64,000 nt of DNA from Curtobacterium sp. ZW137 (GTDB lineage Bacteria > Actinomycetota > Actinomycetes > Actinomycetales > Microbacteriaceae). Shown piece by piece: positions 15,962 to 24,103 of the stretch. Numbering within the stretch: position 1 is the first letter of the stretch; each line of letters starts with the position of its first letter. The notes under the pieces were generated by a model that did not search any database, was not told the origin of the DNA, and saw only the letters and a list, made by a program, of their open reading frames with translations. Position numbers and translations under genes: made by a program. The DNA is taken from assembly GCF_003762905.1 (NCBI RefSeq), contig NZ_RJKS01000004.1:310001-374000 (forward strand). The letters run 5' to 3'.

Positions 15962-16174
15962 GTGGGACGATTCGGCAGCTGGTACGAGCGGTGGAACACC
16001 ACCCTCATCCGCAAGATGGGCCCGTCGCAGATCGGCGCCGGACACCCCGAGGGCGTGGACGACCGCAGCGTCGACCGACCGTGCCCGATGTGCGGCAAGT
16101 CGCTCTCCCGGCACCAGGTGATCCGGCCGGAGGGCCAGATCCGCTCCTCCACGCTGGTCTGCCCGCGCGACTGA
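15962..16174 (+). CDS. Small zinc-ribbon-like CxxC protein
   Basis: A 70-residue protein of unknown family. The N-terminal half is aromatic and basic (MGRFGSWYERWNTTLIRKMG). The C-terminal half has CPMC (Cys41, Cys44), His51 and a late Cys67, enough to hold one metal ion or to form a reversible disulfide. Start GTG with ribosome-binding site AAAGGA. A palindromic operator related to that of the preceding regulator sits just upstream, and an old-yellow-enzyme gene follows 61 bases later. The context suggests a redox or electrophile response, but no function is established. Confidence 0.7.
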   Translation: MGRFGSWYERWNTTLIRKMGPSQIGAGHPEGVDDRSVDRPCPMCGKSLSRHQVIRPEGQIRSSTLVCPRD

Positions 16175-16235
16175 GAATCCGCAGCATTCCGCCCCGACTC
16201 GGAATTGCACCAAGCAACACGTCGTTCCCCTCGGC

Positions 16236-17330
16236 GTGAAGCTCTTCGAACCCGCCACCTTCGGCGCTCTCCCCCTCGCGAACCGCATCGTCATGGCCCC
16301 GCTCACCCGCGTGCGCGCCGGCGAGCACGGCATCCCCAACGACCTGCTGGTCGAGCACTACCGCCAGCGTGCCGGTCTCGGCATGATCGTCACCGAGGGC
16401 ACCTGGCCCGTGCAGGAGGGCCGCTCCTACCCCGGGCAGCCCGGCATCGCGACCGACGAGCAGATCGCCGGCTGGCGCCGCGTCGCCGACGCCGTGCACG
16501 CCGAGGGCGGCACCATCGTGATGCAGCTCATGCACGGCGGCCGCGTCTCGCACCCCGAGATCTCCGGGACCCCGCGCATCGTCGCCCCGAGCGCCGTCGC
16601 CGCTCCCGGTCAGACGCACACCGCGACCGGCAAGGTCGACATGCCGGTCCCCCACGAGCTGACCACCGCCGAGGTCCAGGACGCCGTCCAGGGCTTCGTC
16701 GAGGCCGCCCGCAACGCGATCGCCGCCGGGCTCGACGGCGTCGAGGTGCACGGCGCGAACGGCTACCTCGTGCACGAGTTCATGTCCGCCGCCTCGAACA
16801 CCCGCACCGACCAGTACGGCGGCTCCCCGGAGAACCGCGCGCGCTTCGCGATCGAGGTCACCACCGCCGTCGCCGAGGCCATCGGCGCCGACCGCACCGG
16901 CATCCGGCTCTCCCCCGAGCACGGCATCCAGGGCGTCATCGAGGACGACGCAGCGGACGTCCACGCGACGTACACCGCGGTCGCCGAGGGTCTGGCGCCG
17001 CTCGGCCTGGCGTTCCTCGATGTCCTGCACGCCGAGCCGACCGGCGAGCTCGTGCAGCACGTCCGCCGCACCGTCGGGGCCCCGTTCATCGCGAACTCCG
17101 GCTTCAGCGCGCTGACCACCCGCGACGAGGCACTCGCCCTCGTCGACGGCGGCCACGCCGACGGCGTCGGTGTCGGTCGTGCCGCGATCGCGAACCCGGA
17201 CCTCGCCCACCGCTGGGAGCAGGACGCCGAGCTCAACGAGCCGCGTCCGGAGCTCTTCTACGGCCAGGGCGCCGAGGGCTACACCGACTACCCGACGCTG
17301 GCCGACGTGCGCGGCGCGACCGTCGCGTAG
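16236..17330 (+). CDS. Old yellow enzyme family alkene reductase (NemA/XenA-like)
   Basis: A 364-residue FMN-dependent TIM-barrel ene-reductase. It begins MKLFEPATFGALPLANRIVM and has APLTRVRAGEHGIPNDL. GTIVMQLMHGGRVSHPE supplies the FMN-contacting Gln and His region. GVEVHGANGYLVHEFMSAAS and TDQYGGSPENRARF are family hallmarks. In classical OYEs of the NemA group the substrate pair is His/His or His/Asn within HGANGYL; the asparagine is present. It reduces activated double bonds of quinones, maleimides or nitro compounds with NADPH. The GTG start has no clear ribosome-binding site. It lies downstream of the redox-type regulator and small CxxC protein; a family terminator follows. Confidence 0.93.
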   Translation: MKLFEPATFGALPLANRIVMAPLTRVRAGEHGIPNDLLVEHYRQRAGLGMIVTEGTWPVQEGRSYPGQPGIATDEQIAGWRRVADAVHAEGGTIVMQLMHGGRVSHPEISGTPRIVAPSAVAAPGQTHTATGKVDMPVPHELTTAEVQDAVQGFVEAARNAIAAGLDGVEVHGANGYLVHEFMSAASNTRTDQYGGSPENRARFAIEVTTAVAEAIGADRTGIRLSPEHGIQGVIEDDAADVHATYTAVAEGLAPLGLAFLDVLHAEPTGELVQHVRRTVGAPFIANSGFSALTTRDEALALVDGGHADGVGVGRAAIANPDLAHRWEQDAELNEPRPELFYGQGAEGYTDYPTLADVRGATVA

Positions 17331-17347
17331 ATCCCGGCTCCAGGCCG

Positions 17348-17387
17348 GACGGGAGGCCCGTGGCGGTGTCGCCACGGGCCTCCCGTC
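17348..17387. terminator. Hairpin terminator after the ene-reductase gene
   Basis: An 18-bp perfect stem (17348-17365 / 17370-17387) with the 4-nt loop GTGT. The arm GACGGGAGGCCCGTGGCG is identical to the core of the terminator at 49441-49486. Its right end overlaps the stop codon of the small minus-strand frame at 17386. Confidence 0.85.
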
Positions 17388-17535
17388 ATCCTGCGGCCGG
17401 TTCCTCGAGCACCGGGCCGTCGTCGAGGAACACCGTCGGGTGGCCGGGCTCCGGCACGTCCGGACGGGTGTCCAGGTCGGCGTCGAGGGTCGGCATGTCG
17501 TCGCCTTCGGCGACGGACGGGATCGACGGGTTCAT
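17386..17535 (-). CDS. Possible small acidic protein
   Basis: A 49-residue frame starting MNPSIPSVAEGDDMPTLDAD and ending with a Pro/Glu-rich tail; acidic, soluble and probably disordered. A weak GGAG lies about 10 bases before the ATG. Third codon positions are G/C-rich in this frame and the frame fills the space between two hairpins, but neither fact proves translation. I do not recognise a family. Its stop codon is embedded in the base of the ene-reductase terminator. Confidence 0.45.
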   Translation of the reverse strand: MNPSIPSVAEGDDMPTLDADLDTRPDVPEPGHPTVFLDDGPVLEEPAAG

Positions 17536-17600
17536 CGCTGGTGCTCCGATCACGACCGGGGGTTCGGGTGAGGTGATCGTAGCGCTTGCCGACGATCAAC

Positions 17601-17637
17601 GAGAACGGCCCCGATGCGATGCATCGGGGCCGTTCTC
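17601..17637. terminator. Hairpin downstream of tRNA-Arg
   Basis: A 17-bp perfect stem (17601-17617 / 17621-17637), arm GAGAACGGCCCCGATGC, 3-nt loop GAT. It lies 14 bases past the 3' end of tRNA-Arg on the minus strand and could also stop plus-strand reading. Confidence 0.75.
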
Positions 17638-17651
17638 TGTTCGGTGTCCTG

Positions 17652-17724
17652 TGCGCTCGAAGGGACTCGAACCCCCAACCTTCTGATCCGTAGTCAGATG
17701 CTCTATCCATTGAGCTACGAGCGC
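17652..17724 (-). tRNA. tRNA-Arg (anticodon ACG)
   Basis: The reverse complement begins GCGCTCGTAGCTCAATGG and closes with the matching acceptor strand CGAGCGC plus discriminator A. The anticodon stem-loop TCTGA-CTACGGA-TCAGA gives anticodon ACG, which reads CGN arginine codons after A34 deamination. The T arm contains GGTTCGAGTCC. CCA is not encoded. Confidence 0.95.
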
Positions 17725-17818
17725 GTGGCTGCCGTAGCGGCCGTGGAAGACTCTACAACAGGTGCGGCGTGCGCGCCAATCGAGGGGGCCCTCCCCGGAC
17801 GCTCGGCGTGTCGCCGGG

Positions 17819-18604
17819 TCAGAGCGCCGCGAGCTCCTCGTCGAAGACCTCGGCGAGGAACACCTCGAGCGCCTGCCACGAGCGACGATCGGCGCGCTCC
17901 TGGTACTGCGCGCCGTGGTCCGGCGCGTCGGTCCCCGGCACCGCGAAGGCGTGCATCGCCCCGGCGTAGGTCACGACCTGCCAGTCGACCTCGGGCGCCC
18001 CGCGCATCTCCTCCTGCCAGGCGGCGACCTTGGCGTCGGGGACGACCGGGTCGGCGGCGCCGGTCAGCACCAGCAGTGCCGCGCGGATCTCCCCCGCGTC
18101 GGACGGGTCGTGGGTGAGCAGGTTGCCGTGGAAGGAGACGGCCCCGGCGAGGTCGGCTCCGGTGCGGGCGAGCTCGAGCGCCGCGGACCCGCCGAAGCAG
18201 TAGCCCATCACGACGACACGGGAGTGGTCGACGTCGGGGTCCTCGCGCAGGCGATCGAGGCCGGCCTGCACGCGGGCGCGCATCAGCGGGAGGTCCTGGT
18301 AGAACGACCCGGCCACCTGTCCGGCGGTGTCGTCGGCGGGACGGACCCCCTCGCCGTAGACGTCCGCGCCGAACGCGACGTAGCCGAGGCGCGCGAGCAT
18401 CGTGACCCGGGCCTCGACGTGCTCGTTCACCCCGTGCCAGTCGTGCACGACGAGGACCGCCGGCCGCGGACCCGAGACGGCGACGTCCTTCGCGAGGACA
18501 CCGAGGAGCGCGGTCCCCTCGTGGTCGTAGCGGACGGGTTCGACACGGATGTCGGCACCGGCGGGTTCGGGAACGGTCTGCAGGACGTCGTCGATCGTGG
18601 TCAT
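17819..18604 (-). CDS. Dienelactone hydrolase family protein
   Basis: A 261-residue alpha/beta-hydrolase with the dienelactone hydrolase nucleophile GYCFGG (cysteine in place of serine), an acid in LTGAADPVVPDAK and a histidine in GAMHAFAVPG, giving a Cys-Asp-His triad. The early strand is PAVLVVHDWHGVNEHV. It is cytoplasmic, with no signal peptide. ATG at 18604 (MTTIDDVLQTVPEP) is taken; longer frames are Thr/Arg-rich and unlike the family. It lies 10 bases downstream of the glucose-6-phosphate dehydrogenase gene in the same direction, so they are probably cotranscribed. The natural ester or lactone substrate is not known; a 6-phosphogluconolactone role would be speculation. Confidence 0.9.
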   Translation of the reverse strand: MTTIDDVLQTVPEPAGADIRVEPVRYDHEGTALLGVLAKDVAVSGPRPAVLVVHDWHGVNEHVEARVTMLARLGYVAFGADVYGEGVRPADDTAGQVAGSFYQDLPLMRARVQAGLDRLREDPDVDHSRVVVMGYCFGGSAALELARTGADLAGAVSFHGNLLTHDPSDAGEIRAALLVLTGAADPVVPDAKVAAWQEEMRGAPEVDWQVVTYAGAMHAFAVPGTDAPDHGAQYQERADRRSWQALEVFLAEVFDEELAAL

Positions 18605-18614
18605 GCGCTCGACG

Positions 18615-20036
18615 CTACGCGTCGATGTTGTCCCAGCCATCGGGGCCGGACGACCCGGCCGCGTAGTCGTCGAGGTCGACCTTGCCGGCACGCCATGCGG
18701 TGCGGAACGGCTCGACGACCTTCCACCCCTGCACGGCGCTGTCCCCGCGGACGGACAGGGTCGCGTCGCCCTCGAGCACCCCGGCGAGGACCTCGCCGTA
18801 GGCGCTCAGTCGACCGGGGTTGAAGCTGACCTCGAGCTTCGTGTGGTCGATCGTGTACGGGTCGCCCGGGCCGTTCACGTTGAGTTCGAGCTGCATCTGG
18901 TCGGGGGCGATCCAGATGCGGAGTCGGTCGGGTCGCTGCACGCCGGTCAGCCCGTCGGGCACGTGCGGCGAGTCCTTGAACGTGATGATGATCTCGCGGC
19001 GCTGCGCCCCGAGCGCCTTCCCGGAGCGGAGCGTGAACGGCACACCGGCCCAGCGCCAGTTCGCGATCTCCAGGGTGATCTGGGCGAGGGTCTCGGTACC
19101 GATCGACGGGTCGACGCCGTCCTCGTCCACGTAGGACGGCAGGGTCCGGTCCCCCACCGTGCCCGCGGTGTACCGGGCGCGCTTGCCGGCGGTCAACGGG
19201 TCGCCGCCCCACGGGCGGACCGCTCGGAGGACGAGTTCCTTCTGGGTACGGAGGTCGTCGGCGTCGATCGACGCCGGTGCCTCCATCGCGACGACGGCGA
19301 GCACCTGCAGCAGGTGGCTCTGGATCATGTCGACGAGTGCGCCGGCCTTGTCGTAGTAGCGCGCCCGCCCTTCGAGACCGAGGGTCTCGTCGTAGACGAT
19401 GTCGACGCGCTCGACGTGGACGGAGGAGAGCAGCGGCTCGACGATCCGGTTGGCGAAGCGCAGGCCGAGGAGGTTCAGGACGGTGGACCGGCCGAGGAAG
19501 TGGTCGACGCGGTGGATGCGCTCCTCGGGGAGGAACGAGTGCAGCACGTCGTTGAGGTGCTCGGCGCTGGCGGCGTCGGTGCCGAAGGGCTTCTCGAGCG
19601 CGAGCCGGGTCCCCGCGGGCAGGTCGAGGTCCGCGAGCACCTCGCAGCTCTTCTCCGTCACCGCCGGCGGCAGGGCGAAGTACACGGCCGGGTCGTGGTC
19701 GCAGTCCGCGAGCAGGGTCGTCAGGTCGTCGGCACTGGTGACGTCCGCCTTGTGGTACCGCGACGCGTCCACGACACCCTGCAGCCGCTCCGACAGCGGA
19801 GCCGACCCGGAGGCACCCTCGTCCTCTTCGTTCTTCGACGCCTGTGCGTCCTCGAACGCGTCGTGCACGAGCTGCTTCCAGGCGGCGTCGTCGAGGTCCT
19901 CGACACCGGCGCCGATGAGCTGGACGTCCCAGTCCTCCTTCACCTCCAGCAGGGTCGCGAGCCCGGGCAGGAGGAGCCGCTTCGAGAGGTCCCCGCTGGC
20001 ACCGAGGATGAGGAGTGTGGTCTGGAGGGTCGCCAT
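18615..20036 (-). CDS. zwf: Glucose-6-phosphate dehydrogenase, divergent form
   Basis: A 473-residue enzyme oxidising glucose 6-phosphate with NADP+ at the entry of the pentose phosphate pathway. The nucleotide-binding motif GASGDLSKR is at 12-20 and EKPFGTD at 148-154. The substrate motif is RVDHFLGRST at 176-185; the usual form is RIDHYLGKE, so Tyr is Phe and the substrate-binding Lys is Arg. An acidic insertion (residues 66-79, SKNEEDEGASGSAP) is also unusual. None of the normal actinobacterial partners (tal, tkt, opcA, pgl) is nearby. It may be a second, non-housekeeping G6PDH or one with changed substrate preference. Confidence 0.88.
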   Translation of the reverse strand: MATLQTTLLILGASGDLSKRLLLPGLATLLEVKEDWDVQLIGAGVEDLDDAAWKQLVHDAFEDAQASKNEEDEGASGSAPLSERLQGVVDASRYHKADVTSADDLTTLLADCDHDPAVYFALPPAVTEKSCEVLADLDLPAGTRLALEKPFGTDAASAEHLNDVLHSFLPEERIHRVDHFLGRSTVLNLLGLRFANRIVEPLLSSVHVERVDIVYDETLGLEGRARYYDKAGALVDMIQSHLLQVLAVVAMEAPASIDADDLRTQKELVLRAVRPWGGDPLTAGKRARYTAGTVGDRTLPSYVDEDGVDPSIGTETLAQITLEIANWRWAGVPFTLRSGKALGAQRREIIITFKDSPHVPDGLTGVQRPDRLRIWIAPDQMQLELNVNGPGDPYTIDHTKLEVSFNPGRLSAYGEVLAGVLEGDATLSVRGDSAVQGWKVVEPFRTAWRAGKVDLDDYAAGSSGPDGWDNIDA

Positions 20037-20109
20037 GTCCCAGAACGTAGTGGTCACGACTCCACGTCGTTCCAATACTGTGGGAACCGGAACGGCGCGA
20101 GGGAGCACC

Positions 20110-21267
20110 ATGACGACTGAGGACACCGGACGACGACTGCGCGTGGTCGTGGTCGGGACGGGGATGATCGCGGCGGTGCACGTGCGCGCCGCGAAGGCCG
20201 CAGGAGCGGAGGTCCTCGGGATCCTCGGGCGCAACGCGGCCCGTTCCGCCCAGGTCGCCGGGCAGCTCGACGTGCCGCGCGGCTACGCCGACCTCGACGA
20301 GGTGATCGCGGACGCCCCGGACGTCGTCCACGTCTGCACCCCGAACGACCAGCACCACCCGCAGGCCCTCGCCGTGATCCGCGCGGGCATCAACGTGGTG
20401 TGCGAGAAGCCGCTCGCGGTGTCGAGCGCCCAGGCCCTCGAACTCGAACGCGCCGCTGCCGAAGCCGGCGTCGTGGCGACGGTCCCCTTCGTCTACCGGT
20501 TCCACCCGATGGTGCGTGAGGTCCGCGCGAAGATCGCGGACGGCGACCTCGGCCGGGTGCTCGCCGTGCACGGGCACTACCTGCAGGACTGGATGCTCGA
20601 CGAGGACTCGTCCTCGTGGCGGGTGGACGCCGGAGCCGGCGGGCTGTCCCGGGCGTTCGCGGACATCGGTTCGCACTGGTGCGACCTGGTCGAGTTCGTC
20701 ACCGGCGAGCGCTTCGCGACCGTGAGCGCCGTCACCGACATCGTCTACCCGACCCGGCCGGCGGCGTCGGGCCCTTCTTTCTCCGGGTCGCCAGACCCGG
20801 ACCCGCTCGCCGATGCCGGCACCCGGGCGGAGGTCACCACCGAGGACACCGCCGTCGCGACGTTCCGCACGGCCTCCGGGCGGATCGGCAACGTGGTGAT
20901 CTCCCAGGTCGCAGCCGGGCGGAAGAACCGGCTCTGGTTCGAGGTGGACGGCACCCGGGGTTCCGCCTCGTTCGACCAGGAACGCCCGGAGTCGGCGTGG
21001 TTCGGCAACGAGCGCGGGGCGCAGATCCTGGTCAGGGACCCTGCACAGGGTTCACCGGACCAGCGCCGCCTGGCCACGGTGCCGTCCGGTCATCCGCAGG
21101 GCTACCTCGACGCCTTCGCGGCCTTCGTCGCCGACACGTACACCGCCGTCCGGACCGGGGTCGCGCCCGACGGCCTCCCGACCTTCGCCGACGGGGCCAG
21201 GTCGGCGCAGATCATCGACGCCGTCGTCGCCAGTGCGGGTGACGACGCCTGGAAGGAGATCGCATGA
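20110..21267 (+). CDS. Gfo/Idh/MocA family oxidoreductase
   Basis: A 385-residue NAD(P)-dependent sugar or inositol dehydrogenase-like enzyme. The Rossmann motif is VVVVGTGMIAAVHVRAAKAA (residues 12-31), the family lysine motif is VVCEKPLAVS near residue 100, and the C-terminal domain contains DIGSHWCDLVEFV (catalytic Asp/His region). ATG at 20110 is preceded by GGGAG. It is coupled to the next gene by an ATGA overlap. Such pairs of MocA-type dehydrogenase and TIM-barrel isomerase usually act in catabolism of inositol isomers or unusual sugars. Substrate unassigned. Confidence 0.92.
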   Translation: MTTEDTGRRLRVVVVGTGMIAAVHVRAAKAAGAEVLGILGRNAARSAQVAGQLDVPRGYADLDEVIADAPDVVHVCTPNDQHHPQALAVIRAGINVVCEKPLAVSSAQALELERAAAEAGVVATVPFVYRFHPMVREVRAKIADGDLGRVLAVHGHYLQDWMLDEDSSSWRVDAGAGGLSRAFADIGSHWCDLVEFVTGERFATVSAVTDIVYPTRPAASGPSFSGSPDPDPLADAGTRAEVTTEDTAVATFRTASGRIGNVVISQVAAGRKNRLWFEVDGTRGSASFDQERPESAWFGNERGAQILVRDPAQGSPDQRRLATVPSGHPQGYLDAFAAFVADTYTAVRTGVAPDGLPTFADGARSAQIIDAVVASAGDDAWKEIA

Positions 21268-22187
21268 AGCTCGGGATGCTCACCGCCTGCCTGCCCGGGT
21301 GGTCGCTCGACCGGATCGCGGACTTCGCCGTCGAGCAGGGCTACGAGCGGCTCGAGGTCGGTGTCTGGCCCGGCACCGGCGGCCGCGACTTCGAGGCAGC
21401 GCACCTGCCGGTCGCCAGCTTCACCGAGGCCGACGCGGAAGCCACCCGGGCGCTGCTCGACCGCACGGGCCTGGAGATCTCGGCGTTCGCGTACTACGAG
21501 AACAACCTGCACCAGGACCTCGGGCGCCGTGCGGAGATCAAGGAGCACCTGTTCCACGCTATCGATGCCGCGCAGCTGCTCGGCGTGCCCTACGTCGGCA
21601 CGTTCATCGGTCGCGACAACGCGAAGTCCGTCCGCGAGAACATGCGCCTCGGTGATCGGGTCCTGCCGGAGCTGGTCGACTACGCCGGCGAACACGGCGT
21701 CAAGCTCATCATCGAGAACTGCGTGATGGAGGGGTGGCACCCGGACGGGTACCCCGGCAACATCGCGTACTCCCCCGAGCTCTGGGGCTGGGTCACCGGC
21801 CTCGGCTTCGGCCTGAACTGGGACCCCTCGCACCTGACGTGGATCGGCATCGACCCGGTCGAGACGATCCTGCCGTTCGCGGAGCACATCGTGCACGCGC
21901 AGGCGAAGGACCTCGAGCTCTTCCCGCGCAAGCGGGACGAGTACGGCTTCTTCGGCAAGGTCGACAAGGGCGACGACCCGTGGGACATGGGCTGGTGGCG
22001 GTTCCGGGTGCCCGGCCGCGGGGTCGTCGACTGGCCGCACGTCGTCGACCGGCTCTACGAGGCCGGGTTCGACGGCACCCTGTCCGTCGAGCACGAGGAC
22101 CCGCTCTGGGGCGGGACCGACGAGAAGGTCCTCGAGGGCCTCCGGATCGCACACCGGACGCTGCGCCCCCTCATCGCGATGGAGTGA
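21264..22187 (+). CDS. Sugar phosphate isomerase/epimerase (xylose isomerase-like TIM barrel)
   Basis: A 307-residue AP-endonuclease-2-fold protein. Metal-site signposts are VKLIIENCVMEGW (Glu), LNWDPSHLTWIGID (Asp/His), EHIVHAQAKDLELF (His) and GTLSVEHEDPLW (Glu), in the order typical of IolE/IolI/tagatose-epimerase relatives. The start ATG overlaps the dehydrogenase stop. It probably isomerises or epimerises the keto product of that dehydrogenase. The 3' end and stop are part of a tandem duplication (22178-22209). Confidence 0.9.
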   Translation: MKLGMLTACLPGWSLDRIADFAVEQGYERLEVGVWPGTGGRDFEAAHLPVASFTEADAEATRALLDRTGLEISAFAYYENNLHQDLGRRAEIKEHLFHAIDAAQLLGVPYVGTFIGRDNAKSVRENMRLGDRVLPELVDYAGEHGVKLIIENCVMEGWHPDGYPGNIAYSPELWGWVTGLGFGLNWDPSHLTWIGIDPVETILPFAEHIVHAQAKDLELFPRKRDEYGFFGKVDKGDDPWDMGWWRFRVPGRGVVDWPHVVDRLYEAGFDGTLSVEHEDPLWGGTDEKVLEGLRIAHRTLRPLIAME

Positions 22188-22225
22188 CAGCGCGATGGAG
22201 TGACAGCGCGGTGCGGTGACAACGC
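22178..22225. repeat. 16-bp tandem duplication across a stop codon
   Basis: GATGGAGTGACAGCGC occurs at 22178-22193 and again at 22194-22209, with a third decayed copy (GGTGCGGTGACAACGC) at 22210-22225. The first unit contains the isomerase stop TGA. A recent slippage duplication is the simplest explanation. Confidence 0.85.
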
Positions 22226-22254
22226 GCTCAGGCCGTTCCGAGCACGCTGGGGGC

Positions 22255-24069
22255 ATGAGCACGACCGTGAGCGACTTCGTCATCGACCGCATCAAGGCGT
22301 GGGGGGTCTCCCGTGTCTTCGGGTACCCCGGGGACGGCATCGGCGCCTTCGACGGTGCCCTCGGCAAGGCGGCGGGCAAGGGCGAGGGCCTGGAGTACGT
22401 CCGCCCGACGCACGAGGAGATCGCCGCGCTGATGGCGACCGCGCACGCCAAGTTCACCGGCGAGGTCGGGGTCTGCATCGCGACGTCGAGTCCCGGCGCG
22501 TTCCACCTGCTGAACGGGCTGTACGACGCGCAGATGGACAACCAGCCGGTCGTGGCGATCGTCGGCCAGCAGGGGCTCGCGTCGATCGGCTCGTTCACCC
22601 AGCAGGAGTCGAACCTCGAGCGCGTCTTCGCCGACGTCGCCTGCTACGTCCAGACGGTCACGACCCCGGAGGCCGTCGGTGTCGTCGTCGACACCGCGTT
22701 CCGCACGGCGGCGCTCCGGAAGCAGCCGGCCGTCGTCATCCTCCCCCACGACGTCCAGGCGATGGCGTACGAGGCACCGCCGCTCGAGCACTGGGCGTCG
22801 CGGTCGAGCGACGTCCCGGCCTCGACCCGGATCACCCCGCCGGCCGACGAGATCCAGAAGATGGCGGAGATCATCAACGCGGGCGCGAAGGTGACGTTCC
22901 TCGTCGGTGCCGGTGCGCGCGGTGCGACCGAGCAGGTCCTCGCCGCCGCCGAGAAGGCCGGGGCCGGCATCATCACGGCGCTCCGCGGCAAGGACGTCGT
23001 CCCCGCGGACGTGCCGTACCACTCGCAGCAGCTCGGCCTCCTCGGGTCGCTGCCGTCGCTCCACCAGATCCGCGACTGCGACACCATCGTGCTCCTCGGC
23101 ACGAACTACCCCTACGGCGAGTACATGCCGGAGACCGGGCAGGCGCGCGGCATCCAGGTCGACATCAAGCCGGAGCAGCTGGGCCTGCGCTACCCGACGG
23201 AGCTCAACCTCTGGGGCGACGTCGGAGCCACCCTCGACGCCCTGCTGCCGCTGCTCGTCGACAAGGCGGACAAGTCCTTCCAGGAGACCGTCGCGAGCGA
23301 GATGCGCGAGTGGGAGTCCGAGATGCGCGCCCAGGCCGAGGTGGCGTACGACGACGGCGTGAACCCGCGTCGTGTCATCCAGGCGGTGAACGACCGGCTC
23401 CCCGACGGTGTGACCGTGACGGCGGACGCGGGCACCACCGCCGACTGGTACGGCCACCACATCCGGCTCCGCAAGGGCATGCGCGGCGACATGTCCGGCC
23501 GCCTGGCGACGATGCTCGCGGCGATGCCGTACGCCGTCACCGCGAAGTTCGCGTTCCCGGACCGCCCGGCCGTGTGCACGATCGGCGACGGCGCCTTCCA
23601 GATGCTCGGGATGAACGAGCTCATCACCGTGAAGAAGTACATGGCGGCGTGGCCGAACCAGCAGCTCGTCATCGTCGTCATGCACAACGACGACCTCGGC
23701 CAGGTGTCCTGGGAGATGCGCACCGAGGACGGCAACCCGATGTGGCCGGGCTCGCAGGACGTCGAGTCCGTCGACTACGCCGGGTACGCGACGCTGCTCG
23801 GGTTCCAGGGCATCGCGGTGCACGACGACGCCGAGGTGGACGCCGCCGTCGAGCGGGCGTTCGCGCACCAGGGCGTCACCCTGATCGACGCGTACGTCAG
23901 CCGGAACGTCCCGCCGCTCCCGCCGCACATCACGAAGGAGTACGCGATCAACACCGCGAAGAGCCTGCTCAAGGGCGACCCGGTGGAGCTCGGCGTCGTG
24001 AAGGACTCCGCCAAGGCGATGGCGGCCGAGGCCGTCGAGCGGGTGAAGGGCGCCCTGGGCCGCGACTGA
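22255..24069 (+). CDS. ThDP-dependent enzyme, pyruvate oxidase / acetolactate synthase superfamily
   Basis: A 604-residue thiamine diphosphate enzyme with three domains: PYR domain with GYPGDGIGAFDGAL and the activating glutamate in RPTHEE (Glu54), central FAD/nucleotide-type domain, and PP domain with the metal/ThDP motif beginning IGDGAFQML and ending HNDD. The length and the ESNLERVFADVACYV segment fit pyruvate oxidase/dehydrogenase (quinone)-like proteins more than decarboxylases. The C-terminus is an amphipathic, Lys/Glu-rich helix that may contact the membrane, as in PoxB. ATG 22255 is preferred over an upstream frame because MSTTVSDFVIDRIKAWGV matches the family start. It would turn pyruvate into acetate or acetyl phosphate; unproven. 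Confidence 0.85.
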   Translation: MSTTVSDFVIDRIKAWGVSRVFGYPGDGIGAFDGALGKAAGKGEGLEYVRPTHEEIAALMATAHAKFTGEVGVCIATSSPGAFHLLNGLYDAQMDNQPVVAIVGQQGLASIGSFTQQESNLERVFADVACYVQTVTTPEAVGVVVDTAFRTAALRKQPAVVILPHDVQAMAYEAPPLEHWASRSSDVPASTRITPPADEIQKMAEIINAGAKVTFLVGAGARGATEQVLAAAEKAGAGIITALRGKDVVPADVPYHSQQLGLLGSLPSLHQIRDCDTIVLLGTNYPYGEYMPETGQARGIQVDIKPEQLGLRYPTELNLWGDVGATLDALLPLLVDKADKSFQETVASEMREWESEMRAQAEVAYDDGVNPRRVIQAVNDRLPDGVTVTADAGTTADWYGHHIRLRKGMRGDMSGRLATMLAAMPYAVTAKFAFPDRPAVCTIGDGAFQMLGMNELITVKKYMAAWPNQQLVIVVMHNDDLGQVSWEMRTEDGNPMWPGSQDVESVDYAGYATLLGFQGIAVHDDAEVDAAVERAFAHQGVTLIDAYVSRNVPPLPPHITKEYAINTAKSLLKGDPVELGVVKDSAKAMAAEAVERVKGALGRD

Positions 24070-24081
24070 CGACAGCTGTTG

Positions 24082-24103
24082 CGTGTGTGAACTTCGTGTG
24101 ACG
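24082..24103 (-). promoter_or_regulatory. Candidate PHO box upstream of the 5'-nucleotidase gene
   Basis: On the minus strand the two adjacent 11-mers read CGTCACACGAA and GTTCACACACG. The second matches the actinobacterial PhoP unit GKTCAYYYRSG at 10 of 11 positions; the first is weak. Phosphate control would suit the gene that follows. This is a pattern match only. Confidence 0.3.

Noticed and set aside
20110..24069. Complete inositol catabolic operon
   Set aside because: Only a MocA-type dehydrogenase, a TIM-barrel isomerase and a ThDP enzyme are present; no iolB/C/G/J-like set or transporter, and the ThDP enzyme is separated by its own gap and looks like a pyruvate oxidase relative rather than IolD.
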